Of a stretch of 64,000 nucleotides of DNA, positions 53,401 to 56,710 are shown in pieces. This DNA is from Helicoverpa zea (taxonomy: Eukaryota > Arthropoda > Insecta > Lepidoptera > Noctuidae). The stretch spans positions 4,967,501-5,031,500 of the forward strand of contig NC_061452.1 of NCBI RefSeq assembly GCF_022581195.2, written 5' to 3'. The stretch's first letter is position 1. Every line of letters starts with the position of its first letter. The position numbers were made by a program, and so were the translations under genes. The notes under the pieces were generated by a model. The model ran no database searches, was not told the DNA's origin, and saw only the letters and a list, made by a program, of their open reading frames with translations.

Positions 53401-53827
53401 AATGAATATTTACGGAATAAAGCACACCCACCTAAACAAATAAAAGGAAATAGAATATGCAATGCATATCCAACAAGTAAACATGTGTTTTCAGCTATTT
53501 GTCTTTATTCAAATGAACATAAGCCTCTCTCGATACCTACTTTCCTTTTTCAGTATAATTTCAGCATGAAAACTTGCCATACGCACTCGTATATCCAACT
53601 ACAGACCCCATGTTTTTGAACAGGAGGAATGTTTTCTTATCGCAACAACTGTTCTGCTAAGATTTGTTGATATAATTATCGAATTAAAACGGCTATATTA
53701 CCTCCTCCAAAGCACTGATGGTTTGACGACATTGTGGCATGCGAGAAACGAACGTAGAAGTAGTAGGTGAACTGTAATCCTCTCGAGTTTCCTCAATGAA
53801 TTCACCGATACCAATAAGACCCGGCAT
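695..53827 (-). CDS. ASAP: ASAP: ArfGAP with BAR/SH3, ankyrin repeat and PH domains (16 coding exons)
   Basis: This protein stimulates GTP hydrolysis by Arf GTPases at membranes and links membrane traffic to actin and adhesion. Coding exons, 5' to 3': 53827-53702, 33667-33595, 30451-30303, 15580-15326, 9426-9181, 9018-8757, 8509-8285, 7527-7305, 6888-6708, 5684-5403, 5332-5213, 4869-4686, 4401-4285, 3068-2950, 1350-1153, 892-695. All junctions use GT-AG and keep phase, giving 2958 nt and 985 residues. Order of domains: BAR about 1-285, PH about 305-405, ArfGAP zinc finger about 430-545, ankyrin repeats about 555-672, charged and proline-rich linker, C-terminal SH3 about 925-985. Human ASAP1 is a little longer, mostly in the proline-rich linker. 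The start ATG is placed by similarity to the conserved 'EFI.ET..DY.SPTTS' N-terminus. Alternative exons or first exons may exist. Confidence 0.93.
1153..1350 (-). CDS. ASAP: ASAP coding exon 15 (Ser/Asp/Arg-rich linker)
   Basis: 198-nt exon in phase 0 at both ends, encoding an SR/SD-rich low-complexity segment such as SCDSTRSRERSRRSDSRSLD. It may be alternatively included, because skipping it keeps frame. It has no clear vertebrate counterpart. Confidence 0.82.
1351..2949 (-). other. ASAP intron 14, no recognised element
   Basis: AT-rich intron of 1.6 kb. The only structure I noticed is a 14-bp inverted repeat (TGTGTCACGATTTT at about 2485 and its complement at about 2556) around a 60-bp spacer. 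No coding signal was seen. Confidence 0.5.
2950..3068 (-). CDS. ASAP: ASAP coding exon 14 (proline-rich SH3-ligand linker)
   Basis: 119-nt GC-rich exon encoding VRPVAPPPTPPPAALHNGAH and EPTPPPRK. The PxxP motifs suggest SH3-binding sites, as in other ASAP linkers. GT-AG borders and phase are consistent. Confidence 0.86.
3593..4020 (+). repeat. Degenerate GAGTACATA-type repeat split by an R1-type LINE 3' end
   Basis: On both sides of about 3683-3835 lie loose repeats of GAGTACATA/AAGGGAGTAC units. Between them is a segment containing GCGGGATTGTTCGAAAGAG and CCCTGGTACATAAAAGGCCT, which I recognise as the 3' untranslated region shared by moth R1-like LINEs. It is followed by CCGACGAATTGAGAACC, another common moth repeat end. 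A related copy of the R1-type tail sits on the minus strand at 42560-43070. Confidence 0.6.
4095..4260 (-). mobile_element. LINE 3' end fragment (RTE-like C-terminal tail)
   Basis: The minus strand encodes RPTYKKRWMDCVDMVRKNVT, then a short EMTADRRV...CCADPNQ tail and a GATGAT-type simple repeat. Moth LINE polyproteins of RTE/Jockey type commonly end with a 'GRPKxRWxDCV' segment followed by such a tail. It is a 5'-truncated fossil lying close to the splice donor of ASAP exon 13. Confidence 0.65.
4285..4401 (-). CDS. ASAP: ASAP coding exon 13 (proline-rich linker)
   Basis: 117-nt GC-rich exon encoding IGSLKKRAAPLPPAVLPAAP and a Ser/Pro tail. A LINE-derived sequence starts about 25 bp beyond the GTAAGC donor. 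The frame stays open into that repeat if the intron is retained. Confidence 0.83.
4437..4555 (-). repeat. SINE fragment, minus strand
   Basis: Contains the complement of the SINE 3' body seen complete at 18541-18940 (CCAGTCTAACTGGATGCAGC, then GGAGCGACTGCCTAATG and AACCCAGTTACC). Diverged from the other copies. Confidence 0.65.
4686..4869 (-). CDS. ASAP: ASAP coding exon 12 (Ser/Pro-rich linker)
   Basis: 184-nt, strongly GC-rich exon encoding a low-complexity linker with RSRPPSYAGGA and PTPTTLPRKPN. Supported by an open phase-compatible frame and AG/GTGAGT borders; sequence conservation is weak. Confidence 0.85.
4965..5110 (+). repeat. Interspersed moth repeat fragment
   Basis: Segment with CCCACTGCAGGGCACAGGCC and CTTTATAGTCCAGATTTCC, which I recognise as a short dispersed repeat common in lepidopteran introns. 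It fills much of the 340-bp intron between ASAP exons 11 and 12. Class unknown. Confidence 0.5.
5213..5332 (-). CDS. ASAP: ASAP coding exon 11 (post-ankyrin acidic segment)
   Basis: 120-nt exon encoding NINIDWNLSHDDGSTDFSDD, matching the conserved acidic WNL...DDD segment after the ankyrin repeats of ASAPs. Standard AG and GTAAGC borders. Confidence 0.92.
5403..5684 (-). CDS. ASAP: ASAP coding exon 10 (ankyrin repeats)
   Basis: 282-nt exon, phase 0. It encodes two to three ankyrin repeats with the signatures GETSLHLA, GMTALHLCAA and GRTALQIA. HIVDFLVQNGG matches the vertebrate ASAP ankyrin block. Confidence 0.94.
5813..6224. mobile_element. MITE family B, copy 1
   Basis: About 412 bp with terminal inverted repeats that begin TATATCGGGTGTATCGTTCA and end with its complement at 6224. 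An inverted near-copy is present at 14716-15129. No coding capacity. TATA at both ends suggests a TA-type target site. A 13-bp direct repeat TATGCTCTCAACT occurs just outside on both sides (5795 and 6223). Confidence 0.8.
6235..6465. mobile_element. MITE family A, copy 1 (231 bp)
   Basis: The two ends are perfect inverted repeats about 60 bp long, starting TATAGTTCGGCCATTCAGAG. A 231-bp copy at 15768-15998 is the reverse complement and differs at about two positions by eye. A longer relative occupies 16375-17342. It sits almost directly after MITE B copy 1 inside ASAP intron 9. Confidence 0.88.
6555..6660 (-). repeat. Near-perfect foldback hairpin near an ASAP splice donor
   Basis: Arms of about 39 bp (6555-6593 and 6621-6660) are complementary with about four mismatches around a 27-bp loop. 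The core ATCTGTTGATTTGCTTAC is perfect. It ends about 48 bp from the exon 9 donor. It could be a very small MITE or a precursor-like RNA hairpin; the sequence cannot decide. Confidence 0.6.
6708..6888 (-). CDS. ASAP: ASAP coding exon 9 (end of ArfGAP, start of ankyrin)
   Basis: 181-nt exon encoding EERLRFIREKYVYRTFAAQT, then an ankyrin-leading helix EVEHAVNNGHLQNLLQAYAE. It is GC-rich compared with the flanking introns. Confidence 0.92.
7205..7256 (+). repeat. SINE 3' fragment
   Basis: AAAACACTGGTACCCAGCTG and CCAGTTAGACTGGAAGC match the distal body of the SINE at 18541-18940. A short remnant inside intron 8 of ASAP. Confidence 0.6.
7305..7527 (-). CDS. ASAP: ASAP coding exon 8 (ArfGAP catalytic core)
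   Basis: 223-nt exon encoding DPTWLSTNFGIIVCIECSGS, then HRELGVHISRIQSLTLDRL. It carries the last two zinc cysteines (CIEC) and the catalytic arginine of HRELG. By my splice the zinc finger spacing is CX2CX17CX2C, one residue more than the usual 16, and Ser stands where family members mostly have Ile or Val before the HR. Confidence 0.93.
7528..8284 (-). other. ASAP intron 7, no recognised element
   Basis: AT-rich intron between exons 7 and 8 (757 bp). No repeats or open frames of interest were seen. Confidence 0.5.
8285..8509 (-). CDS. ASAP: ASAP coding exon 7 (end of PH, first ArfGAP cysteines)
   Basis: 225-nt exon encoding NRTYHFQAEDENEQRAWTSV (PH C-terminal helix with its invariant Trp), a linker, and the start of the ArfGAP domain PGNQVCADCGSTN with the first two zinc-binding cysteines. 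Confidence 0.94.
8757..9018 (-). CDS. ASAP: ASAP coding exon 6 (PH domain, first part)
   Basis: 262-nt exon. It encodes GGYSLHQMQGDK, then the PH start SGYLLKKSEGKVRRVWQKRR and the strand segment VNLLTCQIKVAAEDKRAFDL. It splices through a GTGAGT donor in phase 1, so the next exon restores SYNRTYHF. Confidence 0.95.
9181..9426 (-). CDS. ASAP: ASAP coding exon 5 (end of BAR)
   Basis: 246-nt exon, phase 0 at both ends. It encodes YLIKFNEIKTKKGIELLQHL and YYHAQTNYFQDGLK, the last BAR helices, ending QDRE before a GTAATA donor. Confidence 0.95.
9560..10165. promoter_or_regulatory. CpG-rich island inside ASAP intron 4 (possible internal promoter)
   Basis: Two GC- and CpG-rich patches, about 9595-9720 and 9960-10135, stand out in an otherwise AT-rich intron just upstream (in ASAP direction) of exon 5. 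No protein-like frame was found. Such patches in moth introns are often promoters or non-coding first exons, so an internal ASAP promoter is possible but unproven. Confidence 0.25.
10166..14715 (-). other. ASAP intron 4, bulk, no recognised element
   Basis: AT-rich unique-looking sequence. A moderately GC-rich stretch near 13900-14140 may be conserved non-coding DNA. No credible coding frame, tRNA or transposon end was found. Confidence 0.45.
14716..15129. mobile_element. MITE family B, copy 2
   Basis: About 414 bp, the reverse complement of the copy at 5813-6224 with scattered differences. Ends TATATCGGGTGTGTCGTTCA and its complement at 15129. Shared interior landmarks include AACTGACAGCTGTCAACTGA. 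Non-coding. Confidence 0.82.
15326..15580 (-). CDS. ASAP: ASAP coding exon 4 (BAR)
   Basis: 255-nt exon in phase 0 at both ends. It encodes the highly conserved DSLLKGDLRGVKGDLKRPFD and the later EMEKERRLFQLQMCE helix. Flanked upstream by the 14.7-kb intron 3 and downstream by the 5.9-kb intron 4. Confidence 0.95.
15768..15998. mobile_element. MITE family A, copy 2 (231 bp)
   Basis: Same length as copy 1 at 6235-6465, opposite orientation, near-identical, with 60-bp terminal inverted repeats. It lies in ASAP intron 3, 187 bp from exon 4. High identity implies recent amplification. Confidence 0.9.
16375..17342 (+). mobile_element. Longer member of MITE family A (968 bp)
   Basis: The left 170 bp is identical by eye to MITE A copy 1. 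The right end (17308-17342) carries a diverged copy of the inverted terminus (GTGTCAGGAACGCATTCTCT). The 760-bp interior is absent from the short copies. It includes a possible terminal exon: after a TTTTGTTAG acceptor-like site, a frame runs to a TAA at 17070-17072 and ends VGEDDDEDTTSSSKSESD. An AATAAA at 17114-17119 follows. I read it as a less-deleted relative of the MITEs. I cannot identify the protein. Confidence 0.6.
17343..18204 (-). other. ASAP intron 3 segment, unassigned
   Basis: A 99-codon plus-strand frame at 17706-18005 has no recognisable domain and no splice context, so I do not call it a gene. Nothing else was identified. Confidence 0.4.
18205..18420 (+). repeat. Dispersed moth repeat fragment
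   Basis: Begins CTAGCTTCTGCCCGCGACTT, a terminus I recognise from many moth interspersed repeats, followed by diverged sequence. Boundaries are uncertain. Confidence 0.45.
18541..18940 (+). mobile_element. tRNA-derived SINE, near full length
   Basis: The 5' end resembles a tRNA: an A-box-like GTGGTTTAGTGGGTAGAG and a B-box-like TTTGATTCC. A body follows with AATGCAACTTTTCTAAGTT, GGCAGTCGTTATGGGTAG, CACTGGTACTCAGTTGCATC and GACAAAGGCTC, then an AT-rich repeated tail. I recognise this layout as a widespread moth SINE. Fragments of it lie at 4437-4555, 7205-7256 and 54880-54985. Confidence 0.8.
18958..19621 (+). mobile_element. 5'-truncated non-LTR element with a 17-bp target-site duplication
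   Basis: A 664-bp GC-richer segment is flanked by perfect 17-bp direct repeats AATAATAATGAGATATA (18941-18957 and 19622-19638). The left copy is the tail of the SINE just upstream, so the insertion is nested in that tail. Landmarks: ACCATGACGTGGGTAGGTC, TCGGAACTCTGTAGTTCCGA. There is no long open frame, so it is probably the 3' untranslated part of a LINE. Confidence 0.75.
19894..20400 (+). repeat. Tandem array, about 122-bp unit, 4 to 5 copies
   Basis: The unit start GTTCCACATCAGGTG recurs at 19894, 20013, 20135 and 20257, with a diverged copy at 20379 (spacing 119, 122, 122, 122). Other landmarks recurring in each early unit: CTTTTGCTAAAACGTCAT, AGTGCTTATCA. Units diverge toward the right end. 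Confidence 0.88.
20430..20550 (+). repeat. Repeat end with a (CAGACATA)n microsatellite
   Basis: AAATCCGTTCAGTAGTTCGG followed by AGCGTGTACAAACAAAC, then CAGACATA repeated to about 20550. This is the usual end of a dispersed moth element, and the tandem array just upstream is probably part of it. Confidence 0.6.
20551..21540 (-). other. ASAP intron 3 segment, no recognised element
   Basis: AT-rich. Only a short direct repeat (AAATAATGTCTGGAC twice, about 21496-21530) was seen. Confidence 0.45.
21541..21705 (-). repeat. Interspersed repeat (LINE-tail type)
   Basis: Landmarks CTTGTGTTATGGGTGCTAAC, CTACATATAGCTACATATAT and AACACCCAGACCACGGCCAA match a repeat I recognise as very common in noctuid moths, probably a LINE 3' end on the minus strand. 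Confidence 0.55.
22343..22540 (-). repeat. copia 3' LTR
   Basis: 198 bp, TG...CA ends, identical by eye to 26916-27113. Preceded on the minus strand by the polypurine tract at 22541-22549. Confidence 0.93.
24471..24794 (-). pseudogene. copia reverse transcriptase N-terminal remnant
   Basis: 107-codon frame with NNTWTLIARP, WVCTIKNNELG, YKARLVARGVTQQ and DYNETLTPVA, the first RT motifs of copia polyproteins. The catalytic YVDD region is missing or scrambled downstream. Confidence 0.8.
25362..25493 (-). pseudogene. copia integrase remnant
   Basis: Reads PQQNVVEERMNRTLTEMARP followed by FWDEA, the end of the integrase core (the 'PQQNGVVER.NRT' motif), and stops at TAG 25364-25362. The context beyond is frameshifted. 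Confidence 0.8.
26390..26623 (-). pseudogene. copia Gag remnant with damaged zinc knuckle
   Basis: A 77-codon frame containing YCDHCGRQNNFKKDCRYLK. This is the CX2CX4HX4C nucleocapsid knuckle with Asn in place of His. It lies first after the 5' LTR, as expected for Gag. Confidence 0.7.
26916..27113 (-). repeat. copia 5' LTR
   Basis: 198 bp, identical to the 3' LTR. Followed on the minus strand by the tRNA-iMet-type primer-binding site at about 26901-26915. Confidence 0.93.
27119..30302 (-). other. ASAP intron 3, 5' part, no recognised element
   Basis: Mostly AT-rich. A moderately GC-rich stretch at 29100-29290 has no convincing frame. No mobile element ends were seen. Confidence 0.45.
30303..30451 (-). 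CDS. ASAP: ASAP coding exon 3 (BAR)
   Basis: 149-nt exon with AG acceptor and GTATGT donor. It encodes the BAR stretch containing LSRALERLGGNALSKDSEPD, IGAAFLKF and VTKELSALMKTL. Phase matches both neighbours. Confidence 0.92.
31715..31865. promoter_or_regulatory. CpG-rich patch in ASAP intron 2 (possible internal promoter)
   Basis: CpG-dense stretch (GCGAGCGCGTGCTCGCCGTG and onward to about 31860) in an AT-rich intron, between exons 3 and 2. Overlapping frames in several phases are a by-product of base composition. A regulatory role is only a guess. Confidence 0.22.
31866..33594 (-). other. ASAP intron 2, remainder, no recognised element
   Basis: AT-rich, no transposon ends. Frames of up to 149 codons on either strand (33092-33570) lack recognisable domains and overlap each other. 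Confidence 0.45.
33595..33667 (-). CDS. ASAP: ASAP coding exon 2 (BAR)
   Basis: 73-nt exon between a CAG acceptor and a GTAAGT donor. It encodes TLDFDRDGLTKLKKAIKAIH followed by NSGN, which matches the BAR segment containing 'KAI.NSG' in vertebrate ASAPs. The BEL/Pao element ends 564 bp upstream of this acceptor. Confidence 0.92.
34232..34674 (-). repeat. BEL/Pao 3' LTR
   Basis: 443 bp, TGGTTACGCG...CGCAACCA ends. Bordered by the ATATG duplication on the left and the polypurine tract on the right. Confidence 0.95.
34852..40092 (-). CDS. BEL/Pao Gag-Pol polyprotein (1746 aa)
   Basis: Reads as one frame from ATG at 40092 to TGA... stop just before 34852, with no internal stop. In order: Gag-like domain with PPIEIPEFNGD (about residue 113), a cysteine-rich region with the CX2CX4HX4C knuckle CINCLSSGHRVSAC (about 357), aspartic protease LLDSGSQSNF (about 492), reverse transcriptase with catalytic YMDD (about 902), RNase H with FADAS (about 1073), then an integrase with an H-C zinc site (HHKVNCHAG...CLPC) and the acidic triad in TDYAGP, SDNGTNY and GGNWEAN (about 1446, 1514 and 1570). 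The length and fused layout are normal for Pao elements. All key catalytic residues I looked for are present. Confidence 0.96.
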   Translation of the reverse strand: MALVDKSLKLLIAKRDRIFARMQTIADKIKNIDSQDSTRESFLCDLETVDSLRTDFESVLDDIAALELKLNPDYVVNYQALSSFEDLLGRIKRAGKSLQVQSHSEVKRSPRLPPIEIPEFNGDIKNWPLFIASYRNAVHNNISLTDCEKLYYLLGKLTGKARSICAGITPSADNYSIIFDSLCKRYEDKRQQATSYLDQLFEFKLIPSGTPNNLELFLDKFASSVAALKNLQIDDLADFILFYVALKKLDLDTGRTFECTRKLKPNSSEFPSFSELDSFVRDHIKVLERTSSSVARVTNNKKPADRKPTTTHAYTSSSAESSACSLCGEQHDYIYKCRVFNSYKPDQRFKFVKSNNLCINCLSSGHRVSACGSTSTCKKCNSKHHTLLCFDSKHAASNSPHSNAARGLPPAAVAAAGQPAAAPAIFTAAPLPSSVATTTPAPAPPRADIALCSLSENHTESKHRGPTTVLIATARIIIVDSHGNEHSVRALLDSGSQSNFITSDCCRRLGLNINNRPSCSTVKGIGGSSKMIQGSVNIKFYSRFNRNINYCLESLVVDKITERLPTATVDASLLYNFKNLPLADDTYFSSGPIQVLIGASIFPHLLLSNKVQGQPPHASPLALETVLGYVIVGDAPVRVDSKSTVSYCCTTDPLDSAVRKFWEIEEVDVPSILSPDDTLCEEFYTRTTTRDSDGRYVVALPFKGEVESLGNSRQVSERRFYCLERKMQASPQLKVAYDSVIFEYLEKGYISPTDSVSSEASYFIPHHGVIRDDKITTKLRVVLDGSCKTSTRVSLNDLLYGGQNLQGNLFNIIVNFRLFLIALSADIRQMFLSIGIRESDRRFQRILYRFSPQEPLKVYEFNRVVFGLKSSPFHALRTIKQLAEDEGDSYPQAKEIVATGLYMDDFVYSVSSEDQGISTASEMIGLMKAGQFELVKWTSNSQVVLDSIPPSHRLPAVKEFDESDQHKVLGLCWSPTSDHFSMKVNTPANHCTKRTILSCVAKIWDVMGFVAPVVLYAKLLIKQLWLCDCDWDDTPPEDIVRLWTRFKEELPVLSRIKIPRHLGIVADSVVTILAFADASEKAYGGVIYFHVQNSDGNTVNLLTAKSKVSPKKVVSLARLELCAILVLAQLIKNVVVACQNRVVIRNIFAFSDSTVALCWVHSSPHRWNTFVANRVSKIHNDLSPQNLYHVSGTDNPADCLSRGLTPSHIIDHPLWFTGPRWAHLDVSQWPVVPFNPSSVSEAPEEKKHSLLATPNERSLILSLADRISSWSKLLRVVIYICRFTKLLPLRYRMSASDYDFAELLVLRQLQTHYFSAEIVRLGEGKDCSPFIRHLKPFLKDGLIRVGGRLSNSDLNYDRKYPILLPSKDPILNLLVEYHHKVNCHAGPDLLMSLLRQRYWILSARNLIRSRVHKCLPCFRLRPKPNFPEMADHRSCRVVQSAKPFVHTGTDYAGPFKVTMFRGRGVRSTKAYVCLFVCMTTRAVHIELAGDLSTASFMDAFKRFLSRRGPVSRIYSDNGTNYIGAKRKLSELHRFLCSEHHNTEFGHMLAENRIDWSLNVTTASHFGGNWEANIKSLKSHLYRTVGDTVLSFEELSTVLTQVESVMNTRPLCRTLSSDPSEPLALTPAHFLNLTPLKYLPAQEVETKSIVTRHQLLDKLVQSFWKRWRNGYLHTLQSRRKWNTPVDPVVVGTVVVLKTDNSPPLHWPLGVVEEVFPDSTGVTRVARVKTATGSYLRPVVRLCPLPNQ
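40378..40820 (-). repeat. BEL/Pao 5' LTR
   Basis: 443 bp, one substitution from the 3' LTR. Followed outside by ATATG. The element's transcription start would lie here, reading toward ASAP exon 2. Confidence 0.95.
40945..41428. mobile_element. MITE-like element with imperfect terminal inverted repeats
   Basis: About 484 bp. The left end ATAATGCTCCTGCTACACCT and right end GGTGGAGCAGTAGCATAACA are inverted with mismatches. Both subterminal regions are rich in ACGCGTTA/TTAACGCG words. Non-coding. It lies about 125 bp beyond the BEL/Pao 5' LTR. Confidence 0.65.
41429..41996 (-). other. ASAP intron 1 segment, no recognised element
   Basis: AT-rich sequence between two transposons. No supported gene or repeat. 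Confidence 0.4.
42221..42500 (+). pseudogene. LINE reverse-transcriptase C-terminal fragment inside the hAT element
   Basis: Plus-strand frame reads NVADKVQEKRLRWFGHVKRR, GRPKRCWLSVV and DRLKWKKKIRKADP, the typical tail of RTE-like LINE polyproteins ('RLRWFGHV.R', 'GRPK.RW'). 5'-truncated. Confidence 0.75.
42560..43070 (-). pseudogene. R1-like LINE C-terminus and 3' UTR fragment inside the hAT element
   Basis: GC-rich against its surroundings. The minus strand reads SSEDTVEHTV, then EGVASFCEALMLEKETMERL, matching the zinc-motif tail of R1-clade proteins ('DSxEDTxEHT', 'ASFCEAVM'). The 3' untranslated motif GCGGGATTGTTCGAAACAG, shared with 3683-3835, follows. Substitutions have broken the frame. 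Confidence 0.7.
43498..44783 (-). other. ASAP intron 1 segment, no recognised element
   Basis: AT-rich. Nothing supported beyond short chance frames. Confidence 0.4.
44784..47541 (+). mobile_element. Dispersed moth repeat ('CCGGCCAAGTGCGAG' family), 2.8 kb with internal foldback
   Basis: Starts AAAAACCGGCCAAGTGCGAG and ends AGGGTTCCGTTTTTTCC...GGTACGGAACCCTAAAAA, termini I recognise from a high-copy moth repeat. Inside, about 45283-45540 and 46165-46395 are imperfect inverted copies of each other (shared words include CGAGGGCAACT and GTGTTTGGGCTTA). A 22-bp palindrome arm pair (46009-46030 and 46062-46083, TGCATCGGTCTAGA) lies near the centre. The right third has a diverged tandem duplication of about 320 bp (46860 and 47180 onward). 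It ends with a (GACA)n tract at 47433-47480. No coding capacity was seen. Confidence 0.75.
47433..47480 (+). repeat. (GACA)n microsatellite
   Basis: About 11-12 perfect GACA units. It is a constant part of the end of the surrounding repeat family. Confidence 0.9.
47542..53701 (-). other. ASAP intron 1, 5' part, no recognised element
   Basis: About 6.2 kb of AT-rich sequence between the foldback repeat and exon 1. Only short frames with no domain. First introns often hold enhancers, but I see no specific site to name. Confidence 0.45.
53702..53827 (-). CDS. ASAP: ASAP coding exon 1 (N-terminus, start of BAR)
   Basis: Encodes residues 1-42, beginning MPGLIGIGEFIEETREDYSS and ending ALEE, immediately before a GTAATA donor. 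The motif EFI-ET-DYxSPTTS is diagnostic of ASAP proteins. The 5' UTR lies upstream in the 1.26-kb gap shared with BLOC1S5. Confidence 0.92.
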
Positions 53828-54421
53828 GGTGGCCAAACACGGATTTCCACTAGTTTAAGTCCCAAACTTCACATTCGTCTATAGTTAACAAATCACACAA
53901 CACTTACGAACATCGGTATGCAAATTGAACACATTTTCACCTGCGAAACACTTCTGCGCAAATAAAAACAATATCGCATCTAAATACGTCAACTCATGAA
54001 CCGCCCATTCTCAGCAAAGATGAATGAAGTTACTGAATTGATTGAACTTTGATGAAGCAAAATGGGACCGAAAGTGAAGCAATGACCGATAAAGAAGTTT
54101 CGTAAAGTTGTACAAACTGTTTCCGGTCCATATGTGAGCCATTTCATTCGGATATTTTGTATTTGCGGTCTATCACAAGAAATCTACGAATTTACAAACC
54201 AACCAAGCAGAGTAAATAATAGTGTTCAAATCGGTTTTGCTATCAATAATTAAAAGAGTTACAACAATTGTGAAATAGCATAGAAGATAAAGAATAATTG
54301 ATTAAAATCCTTATATGTAATCAAATTATTAAGTATGAAACCATTTGCTACTCTTCTACCACGTTTTGCATTAGTATTTTTTCTCACACTCATAACAAGG
54401 AATATTCGATTGGACAGGTAA

Positions 54422-54822
54422 CTGGGGCCCGATTCTCCTAAGTTAATAATGTCAAAATCGAATAGTAATCGAATCGCAATACGATCGTAATAGCAGTTTT
54501 AACCATATCGGGCATTCTGCTACTAATAAAAGACCAATCGTATTCGATTGACATTTGATTGGTGTGCGATTGGTATGCTATTTTGGTAATTTTGGTCTAT
54601 ACGGTAGTTTGCCGTGCAATCATTTTGCAATCGTAAAACATTTGCAGACAAAATGATTCATTATTGAATGACAGAAAAGAATAAAAACGTTTATTTCAAA
54701 GAAAAAATAGCGGAATGCCACATACGCTTCAATAGTAATCGAGTCGGGATTGGATCTCAGTCGAATCGAGTCGAACGTCAATCGAAGGTCGCTTAAGTAA
54801 AATTAGGAGAATCGGGCCCCAG
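54422..54822. mobile_element. MITE with CTGGGGCCCGATTCTCCTAA termini
   Basis: A 401-bp element with perfect 20-bp terminal inverted repeats (54422-54441 and 54803-54822). Its interior is rich in ATCGAAT/ATTCGAT words. I recognise the family from other moth genomes. No coding capacity. It lies between the divergent ASAP and BLOC1S5 genes. Confidence 0.85.
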
Positions 54823-54879
54823 GGTTGAGGAGGAAAAGATATGCATCATATGCATACATCAGATGTGCTTTTGTTTTAT

Positions 54880-54985
54880 GTAAAACACAGGTACTTAGCT
54901 GCAGCCAGTTATAAAGATACTGAAAGCCTACCCCAACAGCGTAGGGCAAAGGGCTCGACAAAAGATGAAATTGAGACTAATATTG
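54880..54985 (+). repeat. SINE 3' fragment
   Basis: Diverged copy of the distal body of the 18541-18940 SINE: AAAACACAGGTACTTAGCTG, then CTACCCCAACAG and GGGCAAAGGGCTC. It accounts for a spurious 68-codon frame in this stretch. Confidence 0.6.
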
Positions 54986-55087
54986 TAACTTTCAGTTCCA
55001 TTGAAATATCCGAACTTAAAGCGGAAATCATACGTGTACTAATTTAATCTGTGAAAAGAATGAATGAAATGAACGACAAAAAGTATA

Positions 55088-56707
55088 ATGACGGAGCTGT
55101 CACGAGGTGTGTAAGGCTTACTTACGTATTTTTTTAGATTAAAATTTATTGTTTACATGCATTTGTAGTAAGTTTATGTCATATAAAATAATAATTACGA
55201 TGTTACTGACTAACACGAGTTTTAACACGAAATGCTTCAGTCAAATATCATATTTTTTATTTACACATTTTACAGAAACATTTCTTATTTTGTGGATTTT
55301 ATTAACTTTGTAGAAATGTAATAGTTTAGATAAGATTTACTATTAAATCTGTTCATCAATTAATATATTATTCGAATAGATTGTGTGTGTCAGTAATTTT
55401 GCTGCGAAAGTATAACAATTTGTGTCCATGACCTATAACGTTTATTTCATTTCAGAAATCGGAGAAATCTGGTCAAGATTATTCGACCACCGCCCATTCC
55501 TAAATGGTGAAATAAAATTTATGCTGAAAGAGTTTGAGGTATCTTTTAATTCATTAGCCTAGTATTAAATAACTTATCTATTTTTTTACTTTCTCTAACA
55601 CTCGCAACGCAACATAGTTGATGGAATCTAATCCTAGCCCAGTAAAGCATCGCGAAATACTCCCTTATCACTACAAAATCATAAATCATCATGAAAGTTC
55701 AATATGTATGTAGTTTAAAATATTTGTTTTTTAAAGGTAAAATTTTAAAACTTATTGACTGGTATTACAAGGACGATGAAGTACCAATTACTGTTATGAC
55801 TACACACTGGTGACATAGAAAACATCAAATAAATTATGGTATTCTTGGTACTGATTCTATTTTTCTACCTTTTAGGAGAAGCGTGGAGACAGGGAAGTAG
55901 AAAATTTGTTTGCTATACTTGAGAAACTAACTGATATAAAAGACAGCCAGGCAGAAAAGATTATCAAAAGTGGAGAAACGGGTCTTCCAGTACTGAAAGA
56001 AAAGTTACAACAAGCGTTACTGCTCAGTGACGAAGTAGAGAAAGATTATCTGGAAGCACGCAAGGTAAATAAAAATTATATTTATGCCCTCACAAAACTT
56101 GTTCCGTGTTACCACAAAAACTTTTTAACGTCAGTTTAAGCCTTGTCTAAAAAAATGTCAAATTATGACGTTGACATATGGTTCATTTTGCAGCCAAAAT
56201 TTTTTTAGACAAGTGTAAAACAGGGTTTTAAGTTATTGTAATAAGGCCAGTTATGTTCCAACTAATGTGTAATGCCATCAAGAGGCAGATTTATTCACAG
56301 CAAATAAAATTGAATCTGAATCTATACTGTTGTTATACGGTTAAGTAACAGTAACACTATTAAATCATAGATACAACTATATCATAACAACATCTCACCT
56401 GTCTCTAAAATCATGATAAACAATGGTTTCCATAATTATGTTATTTCTTTATATTTACCAAGATAAAAAGAATGGGTTCAGATTATTTACTCTGAATACA
56501 AATTATTTACATTAACTGGAATTTATTTTTTAGGAGCATGATAAACGCAGATTAGAACTCAAAGAAAAGAGACAAGTTGAATGGGATCAGTTTATTGATG
56601 ATATGAACTTCAAATGTCAAAGAATAGACAATACATTTGAAGAAAAAGAAGAAGAACTAAGAGATTTGTATGCTGACCTCAACCATAAACTAAATATTGC
56701 TAAATAA
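55088..56707 (+). CDS. BLOC1S5: BLOC1S5 (Muted): BLOC-1 subunit 5
   Basis: Subunit of the BLOC-1 complex, which sorts cargo from endosomes to lysosome-related organelles. Exons: 55088-55106, 55456-55538, 55876-56064, 56534-56707; all GT-AG and in phase, 154 residues. Recognised by EIGEIWSRLFDHRPFLNGEI followed by EFEEKRGDREVENL, which matches the conserved N-terminal motif of Muted. The rest is coiled coil rich in Glu and Lys. The 19-nt first coding exon (MTELSR) is inferred from phase and a GTGTGT donor. An in-frame stop lies just upstream, and two upstream ATGs are out of frame. Human BLOC1S5 is 187 aa, with a longer N-terminus. The stop lies 3 nt before the VMA12 start in the same exon. 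Confidence 0.88.
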
Positions 56708-56710
56708 AAA

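Larger units (their letters stand above)
53828..55087. promoter_or_regulatory. Head-to-head promoter region of ASAP and BLOC1S5
   Basis: The ASAP start codon (53827, minus) and the BLOC1S5 start codon (55088, plus) are 1260 bp apart with divergent orientation, so both promoters and 5' UTRs must lie here unless distal non-coding exons exist. The gap contains a 401-bp MITE and a SINE fragment. A TCAGT initiator-like word for ASAP occurs at 54036-54032 on the minus strand, which is weak evidence. Confidence 0.5.

Noticed and set aside
54841..55047. 68-codon plus-strand frame upstream of BLOC1S5 as a separate gene or its first exon
   Set aside because: Most of it is a SINE fragment, its phase does not join the BLOC1S5 exon at 55456, and a better 19-nt first exon exists at 55088-55106.
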